This document shows, in pieces, positions 1 to 12,284 of a stretch of DNA of 64,000 nt. Under the pieces are notes generated by a model. The model saw nothing but the letters and a program-made list of their open reading frames with translations, made no database searches and was not told the DNA's origin. This DNA comes from Acanthosoma haemorrhoidale. Taxonomy: Eukaryota > Arthropoda > Insecta > Hemiptera > Acanthosomatidae. The DNA is taken from contig OV884011.1 of the NCBI GenBank assembly GCA_930367205.1, positions 36,283,754-36,347,753 of the forward strand, given 5' to 3'. Within the stretch, counting starts at the first letter, position 1. Every line of letters begins with the position of its first letter. A program made the translations under genes and the position numbers.

Positions 1-939
1 TTGTATAAAGCTAAAAAATTAACAAATAGAATCCGATGGAAATCGATTGGAATAAATTTTCTCTGTCGGCTCCCAAAATTATGGAACGAATCTTTAATAT
101 GTCCAAAGGAAAGACGTTCATGACGTACTTGTTTGAAAAGAGAGCCCCTCCTTTCGGACCTGGCGATTAAGGAAAGGTTAGAAATCGAATAGGTCAAATG
201 AATGACATCGCGTCGATGACTAAGCCAGCCAGCTATTGCATAAAAATTGACGTCTTTATCTGGACCTATAGATTAGCAAACACACCTGCCGGTTATTTAA
301 TGGGAAAGCGCGTAGGCGTTATTTCCTGAAGAAAGTCCCTCACCGAATGAACAATCGAATGCTCTCATTCGTCTTCTGATCCGGAGCATAGAGTCGCGTG
401 GTAGATAATATACAATTATGCTAAGATATAGCGCTGCTAACCTTTAGCCCGGGAGAGAAATGCTCGTAGAACACTGTCCGCACATCCGTATTTGTGCAAA
501 TGCTATGGATTAGAAAACATATTTTATGAACACAGCTGTTTTCAATAAGAACGGTAAGGATGGTGGAAGAACCTCCGAAGAGGTACGTAACAAGTATCCC
601 TTATTGTGTTCTGTGACAGCAGTCCTTAAAGTTATTAAAGCTATCTGAAAGTTTACAGGAATTTGAGGCGTCTGAAAAAAGTAAACAATAAACCTCATAC
701 AATAGTGCCTTCCTGGAAAAATAATCAGGTTAAGTTTGATGCATAAGTTAAAGGTTTTTCTACGGCTTCGAAAACGGTTTTAATTACAGTCGTGATGGAT
801 TTTTTTTTACTTTGAAGGGCATTCGATAAACGACTAACACGGAAGCAACATATGCTATTGAACATACAAACTATTAAACCAAAGGCTAAAACTGACAAAT
901 CATTTGCTAAACAGACGATCAAGGCTACCTGTGGCACAA
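1..939. other. AT-rich stretch without a recognised gene
   Basis: I see no supportable gene. Around 60-160 the plus strand has a short string resembling the 'PKLWN' block of LINE C-terminal tails, but it is too short and interrupted to call. Confidence 0.4.
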
Positions 940-1330
940 AACTGAAAAAATACATTTACTTACTAAGACTCATTTGGGCATATAGAGCATGTATTTATGA
1001 GACAACCAAAAAATTAAACCTAGCAACAATACAAAGATTTCAATAAAAACTACTTGGGCTAATAACTGGTACTCCACAACATACTGGTCGAACACAGAAT
1101 AGAAATACGAACTCATTACTCGCAGGCTTACGAACTCCACACGTACATACCTACATCAAGAATATGTACCGACAATTAATTACACGGAGTAACTCGTCAC
1201 ATACTCGGACAGCACCACAGCGACTTCGGAGGAACTGGAGTTATCAATTTAAATTACTAACAAGTTACCAACATGATCCTTCACTTGATGAGGTATCGCT
1301 GGATGTTCTTTTTCTTATGCCTAGTTAATA
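940..1330 (+). pseudogene. Jockey-like LINE reverse transcriptase, C-terminal fragment
   Basis: The plus strand translates to LIWAYRACIYETTKKLNLATIQRFQ split by a stop just before KLLGLITGTP, then about 80 residues ending near RLRRNW. This follows the post-RT region of Jockey-clade elements, where a 'KPIWTYGIQLWG' block, an 'IQRFQSKxLRxI' block and a terminal 'RLKRxWPxDLL' block occur in this order. A TAA interrupts the frame around 1044, and both ends are missing. It is a 5'-truncated, inactive copy. It resembles the 4.97-6.5 kb copy in plan but is diverged from it. The clade assignment rests on remembered family patterns, not on an alignment. Confidence 0.6.
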
Positions 1331-2520
1331 TAGGCTTTTATACATTCCCCTATCCACCCACAAAATTGCCTCGTCTTCGGGTACGGAGAAGGAGGCAAGG
1401 AAAAGCCAAAATTATGGTAAAAAGTTTGTTAATATCTTATGTTATTTGATATATTAACCATACGATATGATACGAAGTTTCAAGGTCGATCATGGGAGTC
1501 AAAAATGGGTTAAAACATAAGGGTTTGAAGACAAAAAAAAAACCCCAACGAAATCTAAAAATAAGCCTTAACAGCAAATTAGGTTTTTCCTGATCCTAGT
1601 AATAATTGCGTTTTGCGAGACTTTGAATTTGTCCTGAAGTTGACAACTTTTGACATGATATTCAAAGTTGAACAAAGAAATTAATATAGATTATTATGTG
1701 TACGTGAACTATAATTTTATTTGAAACTAAGCAATTGTGGTATTCCAGCGTTACTGTGGCGTACTATCGAGATCATACTGTAACCTATAACTAACTTACT
1801 AACTTAAAATTCACCTTGTTAGATAGAGAGTTTAACGTTTTTGGCTCGTTTTCTAACTGTGAATGTGACATGCAGCTTTAACCAGCCGTACCTCGCCGAT
1901 AGGTTCAATGAACCGTAGATTACCTGATTATTACCGTAAATACCTGCAAAACAAAGACGTGCCGGCACTCAGGGCACTGGCGAAACGATCGTCACTATTT
2001 TCTGGTACAAATTACGAATTTTACGTACTCCGTTTCGACAAACACCTGTCGAGAACTCTTTGAAATGATGACTATATATTTTGTAATACTTACTTGCTTT
2101 TTTCTTAGCTTTATTTGTGCTTATGAACTATTTACATTCACTTATTAAATCTTTAACTCCACAACTAGTAAAGATATCACTGCAAGAAACGCCATTCAAG
2201 AAATTCTAAACATCCTGACCTACATTCCATTGGATGATTCAACTCCGGCAAAATACATAATAATCATTTTATACAATTATCCACTTAGAAAATAAAATAA
2301 AAATCGTAAATGATAGGATACCAAATTACAGATATTGGGCTTTTGATTAATATTATCAAACGTATCTTAGAACATTTATAGGTTAAAAGTCGACAAAAAT
2401 ACGTCAAAATTGTCTACAGTATCACGTTTGCGACTCAAGTTGATCACTTGATAACCTAAACTCGTAATATTTACACTCCCGCTAAAATTTCTTGCTAACA
2501 CAGATATGGAAGACATCGTG
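1331..2520. other. AT-rich intergenic sequence, nothing recognised
   Basis: No coding frame, RNA gene or repeat unit could be supported here on either strand. Confidence 0.4.
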
Positions 2521-2529
2521 GAATGATAG

Positions 2530-2790
2530 AATCAGATTTCTAGGTCATATCGAACTCTGATATTCTGGAGTGCACACGGGAGGCAAATGATGAAATGGTT
2601 ATATCAGCGGAAATGTTAATAAAGTACATGGGATCAAGTTCCGAAGAGATGTTCCTGAAAATAATGCTGTTCGCTTGGGAAAAGTGCAGCATCCCAAGAT
2701 ACTGGGAATCAGAGTCCATTGTACAGATACTTAAACGTGGAAATAATAGATTATCCATCATAACAGGGGGACGTAGGATCGTGTAATCAT
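2530..2790 (+). pseudogene. LINE reverse transcriptase N-terminal remnant
   Basis: The open frame starting near 2550 reads DILECTREANDEMVISAEML and continues with KYMG, an IPRYW block and VQILKRGNN. This matches the start of many LINE RT domains, in which 'EVxxAIxxxKNxKAxGxDGISAEMLKYxG' is followed by 'IPxxWxxxxIxPIFKKG'. About 75 codons are preserved. The lysine-rich 'GKAxGPDG' core is degenerate and the catalytic palm is absent, so this cannot be functional. The wider family (CR1, RTE, I or similar) cannot be settled from this piece. Confidence 0.5.
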
Positions 2791-4090
2791 TGGAAATGTC
2801 AGGAAAGCCATACTATTTGATAAAGAAGCTCATCAGTGATCCATTGACGAAAAAAGGCTTTGGATTCTGCCGGTAGAAAAAGAGATTTTGGACTTGTTCA
2901 AAAAGAGGGTTCTACATTCATTTAGGAACATGGATATCGTATTTCGTCAGTTTGTCTTTCTCTGTATGTATTTTCGTAAAAATGCAAGATCTGAAATTGT
3001 AATGGTACGTTGTTCCAGCTCGAATTGTAAACTGATAAGTTTTTGGTTAAAATTTAACGTAACATTCTATCAAAAGTTGAACTAAAAATCAAGTATATTT
3101 TAGTAGAATACCGAATGGTATAAGCTGTGTACGCACTTCAATTAGAGACGAGCTCCAAATGGCGTGGAATCGCCAGAACCCAATCAAATAAATGTATTCA
3201 ATACATAAATATATCTATAATAAATAAATATGTTACTCACATTGGAGATTTCGTTGGAGGAGAGAGGCGGGTGGTGTAGGGTCGGTAGATCTGGCGGCAT
3301 GGAGTCCAGTGGATTCGCGGCACGCACTGAACTGTTCACTTTCCCCCCTACCAAGCCACAGTGCCTCCTTCCTCCGGTGTGGGTCTTCTATACCGCCCCC
3401 ACCAGTGGGATCTCCCACCTTTTGCTCCCTATAGGATGCTGTGCTCTCGGGCGAAATAGGAAAAATAAGTCGAAGGTTATACATCACAGAATTTAACACG
3501 ACCTTTTGTAATTATATTTAAAAAGTGTACATCGCAAATCACATCAGGACGATTATATTTAACTTGATACCCTAATCAAAATTATAGAAAAATAAAAAGT
3601 GTTTTTAAACCTAGTATTCAATTAATTAATGGCACTCACCTATGTTTTATTGCTATATGTTTCCTTTCCTGCTAATAGCAAATAGGACCTCTTTGAACAT
3701 TGCACGTCTATAGATTGATCAGGGTACTCACAGACACTACAAAAGGCAGGTAGTCCGACGCACTCGTAAAACTATAATATTTTGAAAAAAACCAACGAAA
3801 CTGCAAAGTTAATGAAGTTTTATCAGACCGGTGGTCTTGAGCTAATGGTTTCTTTGAGCCTAACCTACTCAATTTCGATGACAGACAGAGTTCTTTTTGA
3901 AAACGTGCACGATTTATATTTATTATATATACGTAATTTATACGATTGCTATGATTAGTAACCTTGTTTTTTTATTAATATACCAACTACGATTTTATTC
4001 ACAACCATTGAGTTACCACCTTGTTAGGAGGCCCAACCAACTTAAAGGCAAGAGTGGGTATGGGTGAACACTAGGCAAATGGGGAACCAA
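2791..4090. other. Spacer, with a GC-richer patch at 3230-3480
   Basis: There are short open frames on both strands in the 3230-3500 patch, opposite one another. Neither resembles a known protein, and such antisense pairs are common by chance in GC-richer sequence. The rest is AT-rich without recognised features. Confidence 0.3.
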
Positions 4091-4094
4091 AATT

Positions 4095-4560
4095 GTGTGT
4101 GGAAATTTGTGTTCTCTAGTGACGAGCTAATATTATATTTATCGAGTTATAACATAAATTTCGGACAGAGTCTGGAGAAAACTCGTGTTAAGCCACAATT
4201 CACCCAACCAGTTACAGCGTAGAGACGTACAGTGGTAGGAGTGTCATGCGGAATAGAATATCTCAAAGCCCCTGCTCATTTTTCAGGATACATCAAATGG
4301 ACTAAAATTAAATGATTATATGGCCACAATTTCTTCTTCTTTATAATTATGCCCACGCCCTGAGTGCTAGATGTACACCTGGAGAAACTGGCGTTTTTTG
4401 TATTACCCACTTACCACTGCCAGCATTATCACCAGGCCTAAACCCGAAGTGGTACAATTTTCAAAGGCGACTTTATTACAACCAGCCTTATTTTAAGAAC
4501 TTTGGTAACATTTATAATGTTACTCTGGAAATTAATTATAAAAGAGGAGGTTGCTTCTAA
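4095..4560 (+). pseudogene. Tc1-like transposase relic
   Basis: The plus strand carries the two landmark blocks of a Tc1/IS630 DDE transposase in the right order and spacing. Near 4101-4150 it reads WKFVFSSDELILYL, matching the family 'WxxVLFSDESRF' block with the first catalytic Asp. From 4312 to 4480 it reads HALSARCTPGETGVF, then THLPLPALSPGLNP, matching the 'DNAxxHxAxxxxxWLxxxGIxxLxWPAxSPDLNPIE' block. The second catalytic Asp and the Asp of SPDLNP are lost (NYA in place of DNA, SPGLNP in place of SPDLNP). The frame is broken by stops between the blocks. Terminal inverted repeats were not found. It is an old inactive copy. Confidence 0.6.
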
Positions 4561-4969
4561 CGTTTTTATGAGTCGACAGCTCCACATCCAGAGAGCAAGA
4601 TGCCAACTAAAAAATAATCAAAACCAAAAAAAAAAAAATTGTCGAGAAATTACTGGAGACATTTCACTCAAGATCCAGAGAGTTTGGAAAATGTTTATTT
4701 TTGTAAAGGTAAATTTTATTTTTTCATAATTGTACGCCTCTACGTTAACTTTTTCCGATACCCCTATCACAGTTCCTTAGACTTTTTTGGATGCCAGTTT
4801 CTTAAAAACTTTTTGAACTACATGTGAAAAAAAACCCCAAAAAATGTTAAACCATTATCTATCGTCACTAACAATCGCCTTCTCGACAAATCATTTAAAA
4901 ATTTAGCGATACTGGTTTTCAATTTTATTTTTGTTTTCAATTCCTCCTGAAGCCATAATCTTCCTAACC

Positions 4970-6545
4970 TACATTTATAATTGCATTATTATTACTCTTC
5001 TCTGGATCATTCTATCATTGTCCTATTTACTAAACCCGGCAAACCACCCAATCATGCCTAGTTTTACCGTCCAATTAGCCTACTCCCTATCCTCTCAAAA
5101 ACTCCTGTTAAAACGTCTACTTCCAATTGTTGAATCCCAAAACATTTTTCCTACTCACCAGTTTGGTTTCCGTCCGAAGCATTCCACTGCTCAACAAGGC
5201 CTTCACGTTCTTGATCACATCTCCTTAGCCCTTGAAACCATACAGTATTGCACTTGTGCCTTTCTGGATGTAGCTGAAGCTTTTGACTGGGTTTGTCACC
5301 CAGATTTGTTTTACAAGCTCAAAAGATATTTACCGCAGACCCTTTTCCTAATCCTATAGTCCTACCTTTCAAACCGCTTCTTCAAAGTCCGCTGTGGTTT
5401 AGAATATTCTAACTCCTATGCTACAAAAGTAGAAGTTCTACAGGGCAGTGCCCTGGGTCCTTTCCTCTATGGCCTATATACCACTGGTCTCCTCTCTACT
5501 TCCAATACCTTTTTAGCAACATTTGCAGATAACTCTTCATTCCTGTCGTCCAGCCCAAACCCCAATACAATATCCCACAACCTTCAAAAACATCTTGATG
5601 AGATTGATGAGTATTAGTTCAACTAATGGCGGATCAAACTTAATGAAGCAAAATGTTCCCACACTACTTTTACCCTCTGCCGCATGTCCTGTCCACTAGT
5701 TTTTTAATTCCATTCCTCTTCCTGTATCCAAGGTGGTATGATATTTAGCCATCCATCTCGACAAAAGTCTAACATGGAATCCACACACGAGGCTAAAAAG
5801 ACAAGAACTAGGCTTTGGACAACTGTACAGACTCCTTCGAAGGACATCCCATCTCTTCATAGAAAATAAATTACTAATTTACAAAGTTATACTAAAGCCA
5901 ATCTGGACATACTATATGGAATAGAGCTATGTGGGACAGCCAAAATGTCTAACATCAAGTGCATCTAATCCTTTCAATTAAAAGTCCTGAGAATAATAGT
6001 AAATGCCCCTTATTACGTCAGCAACAAAACCCTTCATAACGAACTTAATATACTCCTTCTTATATTATAATATACATTCTTGAACTCATCCCTTACAAGT
6101 TCATGAAATACAATGGAAACCTATCCAACCACCCTAATCCTCTAGCACAGTCATTACACTACGCCGCACAACCCTATAATCATCCTCTGAGACTAAAGCG
6201 GCAGTGGCCTCGTGACCTGCTAAAAACACATGACAGTGGGAGTCCTGGCAATGGCTAGTTTCTCTAATCATGTCCTGAGCGTCTGTGGCTCTCGCGCTCT
6301 TGGTCCTCCTCGACTGGCTCGTGTCTGGTGGCACGATTGATGGAAGAGCGTGGGGTCCCAAGACTCCGGTTACCCTTTCGTATGCGAGGGGGTTGACAAC
6401 CATATGGATTGGGGAGGTCTTAAGGCTGTTTTTAAACACTGTATGAATGAGCAAATGAATAAAGAGTTGTAAATATGGTATGAATAAGAACATTGAACAC
6501 AATTACTTTATGCCCAATAATGGAGATTATAATTTTATCACAATA
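4970..6545 (+). pseudogene. LINE-A: Jockey-like reverse transcriptase, 5'-truncated copy
   Basis: The first open part (to 5359) contains LLLKRLLPIVESQNIFPTHQ and FGFRPKHST, then motif A as AFLDVAEAFD at about 5258-5287. After a stop it continues with the YLSNR block, motif B as QGSALGPFLYG (about 5438-5475) and motif C as FADN where active enzymes have FADD (about 5521). Further on come IYKVILKPIWTY, VLRIIVNAPYYVSNKTLHNE (about 5980-6045) and the terminal RLKRQWPRDLL (about 6193-6225), followed by a 3' UTR. Several stops and frameshifts and the Asp-to-Asn change in motif C show it is dead. Related pieces lie at 7.5, 30.0-30.4, 50.3-50.5 and 56.4-56.9 kb. Confidence 0.8.
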
Positions 6546-7454
6546 AAGATTTTTGAATTTTTGTTTCCGTACTCTCCAGTAATGTATTTTGAACTAAACG
6601 CTATTCAACATATTCTATTCACTATTCTACACTTATATATAACTAAAACTATTCAACATTGTTTTGGAATATGCCTTTAAAATTTCAGATTTATTGCTTA
6701 ATTTTTTGGCCAATATCGTAGAGCATTATGTATGTATGTTCTTACATATCACAACAATATGATAGTTACACTCTATTGCTTGACAATAATCTGAATAGAT
6801 ACTATACTTGCGCACAACTTCTACCGACAAAGTGCATTACGTAAGTCCCCCGTCCTTGGAATATCATGGAATAATCTCTATTTCCTAGTCCGCCATTAAT
6901 TATTTGACAACTGATCGCTGGTATGTTTCAACGAGCCCTTGCGCGCTTGACCTCCGACCTACATGGCAGAGAACACTCCAATAAAACCTGTAGCTGTTTC
7001 GATTAAAAAGTAAAAATAACTCTTAAATAATTCATCGGCACCTCAGTGAGGAAACCCTTCGGCAGCTGTTGTGCGTAGGAAGCAGCCGAGCCGGTGAAGC
7101 ATCCACAGCCTTTGGAATAGCTACTTTTTATTACGGCTAATCATTCGCTCGTTACTATTGAGGTGGCCGAGGTCGCGTCTTCTCGTGACTTCATCTGGTT
7201 TCCCTTTGTTAGCTCGTCTCTTCTATAAACATTTGCCAAAATTTACATTTCTGATTCTTTTTCTTTTTTCCAAATGATAGAAGACTCTCCCGTCCTCCCT
7301 CCGGTAGTCATCTAAACCGGTAGAAAGCTAACCTGTTCCCAAGGTTTTATATTCTATCAAAAAGAGCTATGGAGTTGGCGTAGTAATAATAAAATCGTTA
7401 ATTGCTGACGTAATGTCGAAAAGTTCTTCCTTATACAGATTTTTTTTTCTTTTA
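6546..7454. other. AT-rich intergenic sequence, nothing recognised
   Basis: I see no supportable gene or repeat unit in this stretch. Confidence 0.35.
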
Positions 7455-7640
7455 GAGCAGTTAGACAATTATTTTATTGAATAAAATTACAATCTGCCCG
7501 GATACAGTGAAACAGTCAATCATCAAACGTATCCAATAAAACCTCCTGAGAACAATAGTAAATGTCCCATCCCACGTTTATCAATATAATCCTCCATACC
7601 AAATTTAAGATACCCCCTATCCTTGATCTCACCCGTTTTA
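7455..7640. repeat. Rearranged LINE-A fragment
   Basis: Bases 7470-7500 match the LINE-A 3' end in minus orientation (shared with 56431 and 50285: a TTTTATT..ATAAAATTACAATCTGCC core). Bases 7545-7630 match the coding block around 5990-6060 in plus orientation. The two parts therefore lie head to head, as expected for a 5'-inverted LINE insertion. Confidence 0.45.
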
Positions 7641-7719
7641 CGTCCACGAAAATCACCGGATGCGATTGCTGTTTGACAGTTAACCTGCAATAATAGGAGT
7701 AAAGAATAATAGTTCACTT

Positions 7720-10540
7720 GCTAATAAAAAATGGGATGTCCTTTCAAGTAGTCTATAAATTTATCCAAAATATCTGTTTGGTTTGTTCTTTTTTAGTTTT
7801 TTTTTTTTTTAAATACTCTAGATGACGATAATTGAGTTTATAATCACTTACTTCGCTATTATATTATATTTATTAAATAGCTAAGATGTTGAAAACAAAA
7901 ATATTAAAGCTATTTTTAAACTTATTATTGAATACACAATTTATAGTTGTTGCTAAAAACTTTAAAATTTCCGATTGGTTGACTAATTGGTACGGCAGGT
8001 ATTTGAAGCAGACGTACACACTGACAGGCAATTCTAACTAAATGAAAGTAGAGCCAACTCCTTTGAACTCTGCAAGAATACTTAATATTCGAATTTCCAC
8101 AACTTCCTTCTAGCCACTCTCATTTCCGGAACTTAAACGGAGAGCATGTAAAATAACTGAAGAAATCTACATTACAATAAAACAGCTATTCAAACGGGCG
8201 AAAGTGATGGATACAGACATTACCATGAAATAAGAAGGAGGGTCCCAGAACCTCCTTGTGTGATGTGACATGGTTGCATAAAGGTTAAAGGAATTGTATT
8301 CGTTTTGGAAACTCTATTTCGGTGTCTCTATGGAAACTCAATAGCTCCTAATTTTCAGTATTTAATCACTGATCTTATTTATTTTTGTTGATTTATAATT
8401 TACAATATTTATATTTTCGCAGAGAAGTATAATTAAAATTACAAGCCCAAAGAATCCGTTCACATGCATAGCTGAGATGCAGGGCCGTACGTAGCATGGT
8501 TTCGAATAAGCCAGAATAGTTCCCAAATCACGAATACAGACTAAAAGTGAGATAAAATTGAATATAATATAATAAGCTTTTATTAGCATTGCAATAATGA
8601 CTTTTAGCCGCTTCAAACGAAGTAGTACTTTATGGCTAATAAAGTGCGATGAAATAAAGCAGGTTGACATTCAGCCCAGACCCTCACTATTTCAAATGGT
8701 AACCTTCCCAAGGCCTTCTAAGGAGTGGACGAATGTAATTGTCGAAACAATCTCTTCGCCTGAAGGACCTCATCGACACTGGGTGAGATCCATTATCTCG
8801 AACAGTTGCGAAATTTTCGCAAAATAATATTTAATGGGTGACAATAAAAGGAGGAATGCGCAGCGGTGAGTCAGGCGCTGAGTGGGTCAGTGGGCCAGCG
8901 GTGTCAAGTTCATTGGAGAGGGAAAGTTCTGACCAGCTATCGTGGTACGGAGTCTCCGGGAGCCGGTACTGACGGAGTAAGGTGCAATACAGTATCATTG
9001 CGATAAGGAGGAATGACATCAATAATGATCATGTACGCCTCAATAAACCTAAACTGAATTCCCAAAATAGCCATCCTCTCAAGTTCACGGCTAGCTATAC
9101 ACTAAATATAAAAAAAAAAGAGTTATAAAAAGAGTATTGGAGCAAAAGATTGGAAGGCTAGGTTTGCTATGATAGGAGAAGTGAGATGTGCATGAAAGAC
9201 CACATATATTAAAAAGGCCACATTAGCAAAACTTCATATTGGAAATACAGCCTGCAGTCACGGAAGGTACCTATCAGGTAATGGATAATGTGTCTGGAAC
9301 AATTTCTTTGCAGTAAATTTAACAACTCTAAGTTAAAATAAAGCGTATGACACAACGCAGTAAAATATTCTGACGTCTAAACCAATGTGTGCTCAATCTG
9401 GATCTATTTTTATTATAATTTTATATAATTATTCCGACGTTTCGGACTCATTCAATCATTCATCAAGGCCTTGATGTCTTCTGGTCAGAGATATTTTATA
9501 TTTTTTTTTTATATTATTTTAATATTTTATTTTTTATGTATCGACAATATTTATTGACCGTTTTTAATTTTTATTATTAATTATTTGATTTGAAAAATAA
9601 GTATGGATTGCTCGATGACGGACTGAAAGAGTCGAAAATGTCGCAATTATTGTATTAAATTATAAAAAAAAATAGACACAGCAAGATATTTTGCTCACTT
9701 TGTGATGTTTAATATCAAGCTCTCGTTGCTAGACGATATTTCTCATAAGGCACTCACAACAAAGATGATACAACATTTATGACATCTCAAATTAATTTAT
9801 AACAATGCCAGTTATGTAATCCATTTATATATGCAATAGCAATAATATATTAATGAAGCTAATAAAAACGGCAGAAATAGTAAAGCTTTTGTAATCAATC
9901 GTGTTGTAAGCTAAATGTCATCATATCATTTTTCAAATATCTGTTTCACGTAGGTCTTCTGGTTGTTCTGTTAAATGAAAGGGTAGCGTGGAGTCAATTT
10001 TATGCAGTCTGTCAGTAAGAGCCTAACAACACTCATTCGGTCTGTTCACTTGATAGCTGGTGTTCGTGAGTCAGTTTATAGTATTTTATATCGTCAGTCT
10101 GGTCTAAATTACTTCCTGCCTTTTCCTGTTTGAGTGGATGAGGTCCAAGGTTACAATATCATTATAACTTCTCTAAGTTTTTTTCAGCTCTGTTTAATTT
10201 GGAGGTAATTTAAGTCCCACGCCAAGGACTTATATGAGTCGGATAAATTACTGATATTTCGGAGGACGCAATCATCGATTAAGGTAAATTATGTCCAAAA
10301 TATTCTTAGGCACAGTTTTGGCCCATATCCAAAGTCACCACTGATTTTCGCGAAAGCGCTGTCTATAATGGACGTAGTAGCGACCGCTAACTTCATAAGA
10401 TAAATCACCCGATACTCTATTGTATATTGATTATAATATGTTGTAAATTAATTTAAACAAATGAAAATACTATTACCAAACCATAAGTCATATCAGTGTA
10501 AATGTAAACAATAAAAGACGCAGCTGCGAAAAACTAGCTC
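7720..10540. other. AT-rich spacer, no recognised gene
   Basis: There are short open frames at 8362-8670 (minus), 8597-8827 (plus) and 8831-9022 (minus) without recognisable similarity. At 9425-9510 there is a 'GACGTTTCGGACTCATTC' phrase of a kind often seen in animal interspersed repeats, but no second clear copy in this window. Confidence 0.3.
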
Positions 10541-10627
10541 AGAGACCCCTGCAGAGGGGGTCGGGTAACCCCTGAGGGCTGGGTCCTGGTCTAGGACAGT
10601 CAAGCTTCATCCGACCCTGCAATATGG

Positions 10628-10705
10628 TTGGTCAGAATAAAACCTCACCCCATTAGCTGGACGCGATTGGCCAGAATAAAACCCCAGCCCATTGGCTACT
10701 TGGGT
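10628..10705 (+). repeat. 39-bp direct repeat, two units with CCAAT-type boxes
   Basis: Two adjacent imperfect units start at 10628 and 10667, each opening TTGGTC/CCAGAATAAAACC and ending near an ATT(A/G)GCT box. The unit is GC-richer than its surroundings and lies about 200 bp upstream of the X repeat. It looks like a promoter-type or LTR-type module of an unidentified element. Confidence 0.5.
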
Positions 10706-10829
10706 CTATACATACCCCCTAGTTTTAGCCTGTATTTGATTCTAACTACGGCTCTCTGGACTGGTACTTGCAGCTGCACTGATGGTTCTAGATTTGGCCT
10801 TCTCATTTATGAAAACCTCTGCATCTTTC

Positions 10830-11235
10830 TTTCCTAACCTTGCTATGCTTTAGTCCGGCCTTGTCAGACCCCACACTTTCCAAGTGAGATTCTCTGCCTT
10901 GGTTTCGCTAAAACTAGCACCTCCTTGGAAGAGATGTCTTGCGGACGACGGTCACCTGGGGCCCTACGAACTTTACCTAGTAGTGTCTCCCCCAGTGATC
11001 TCGACTGCCTCTCTCCAGTTCACACTCGCCTTTGGGATCCGAACGGTCTTCACCCACCCTTAGAAACCGAGTGTGAATTCTTGCTCATTCAAATACCACA
11101 TAAACTACCTACAATACCTACCCTGTTCCTCTTCTCCTGAACATTGTGCACTGTCGGGCCACATACCTATCAGATATGGAGTCAGATAGCTCAGTAGAAA
11201 GACCCGTCATGAAGCAATTGTCCAGGTCATAGCCT
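10830..11235 (+). repeat. Interspersed repeat X, copy 1
   Basis: This segment is repeated in reverse orientation at 20830-21220 and 58675-59060. Shared blocks include AACCTTGC..GC.TTAGTCCGGC, CTCGCCTTTGGGATCCG and a CTACC(T)AGTA block. The three copies are diverged by substitutions and small indels. I do not recognise a protein; short frames differ between copies. It may be the untranslated end of a larger mobile element. Confidence 0.6.
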
Positions 11236-12284
11236 AATCAACCCTCACTTCGTCACTAGGGCTAGGGTAACTAGGCACCCCCTCGTGATGACCCATGACA
11301 GACGTCATTGTCTAAAATGGAGGAAAGGCAAACAGATTAAAAGCGTTTCCTTAGACCACAAGCTGCCAATCGCTATCGGGTCAGCCAAGTTACACAATAC
11401 TCAGGCTATCAGAGGCCAACCTAAACACTCTAGCTAGTGTATTCAGTCTCAATCAATTATCGATTATTTAACCCACGGATCAAGACTGCCGCCGTGACGT
11501 CGAAATCTCAATCATTATGATTATTAATGTAGCTCGGACGGAGATTATGATGTAATAGTCTTATTTATATTTATGGGTGGTTCAAACCGTACGATTTTCG
11601 TAAGAAGTGCTTTTAACTACTCAACTCGAACTTTAATTATATTTTCATGGCTTATTACAATAAAATTATGGACCATGCTATTCTGCAACATGCGGGCAAT
11701 GAATGTCCTGGTTATGTAAGTAATTGAAATTATTTACTGCCGCGCCCAAAGTATATAAGGTTTCCTTTACCTATGTTCTGAGGCATCGATGTTAGAAACG
11801 ATGCAATCAATACGAAATATACTGATTACTTTTTAGAAAAGATACAATAACTAGTAAAATACGTTAACGCAAAAAGAATTTGAAATCTAAACTAAAAAAT
11901 ATACTTTTAATTATTTGTTTATAAAGTCTTTCTGTCACCTATTTATTTTTAAAAAAATAATAAATCTCATCGAAACTACCATCTATTCATTTCAGAAGCA
12001 TTTAGTCGTTTACATTCTCACTTCGTCACTTTATAAATCCATTGTTTAATTCTTTACATATGTATTTCCCCCAACTTACAAAAGTACGAGTAACCACTTA
12101 AAACGATAAGCTAACTTAAATGCGAATTCTGAAAAACTCAAGGCATGATAGAATAGAAAAGTTTCAGGTTTCAATTTAGCTTTAAAAATATTATAACAAC
12201 GCCCATGATAACTCGCCAATCGTTTTGAATACTATAAATCGCTAAAATATACTAAAATCGTTTAAAAAAAAAAAAAAAAAATTT
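11236..12284. other. AT-rich spacer ending in an A17 run
   Basis: Nothing is recognised apart from the poly-A run at about 12265-12281, which directly abuts the LINE-C remnant. Confidence 0.35.

Noticed and set aside
60..170. Possible LINE 'PKLWN' tail at the window start
   Set aside because: Only a few residues match and the frame is soon lost.
3230..3499. Two 88-codon frames exactly opposite each other
   Set aside because: Opposing frames of equal length with no motif; no reason to prefer either.
6134..6502. 122-codon minus-strand frame
   Set aside because: Antisense to the LINE-A C-terminus and 3' UTR.
9425..9510. GACGTTTCGGACTC phrase and similar CGTTTCG phrases near 17515 and 25570
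   Set aside because: Reminiscent of repeat tails, but the flanks of the three do not align, so no family could be shown.
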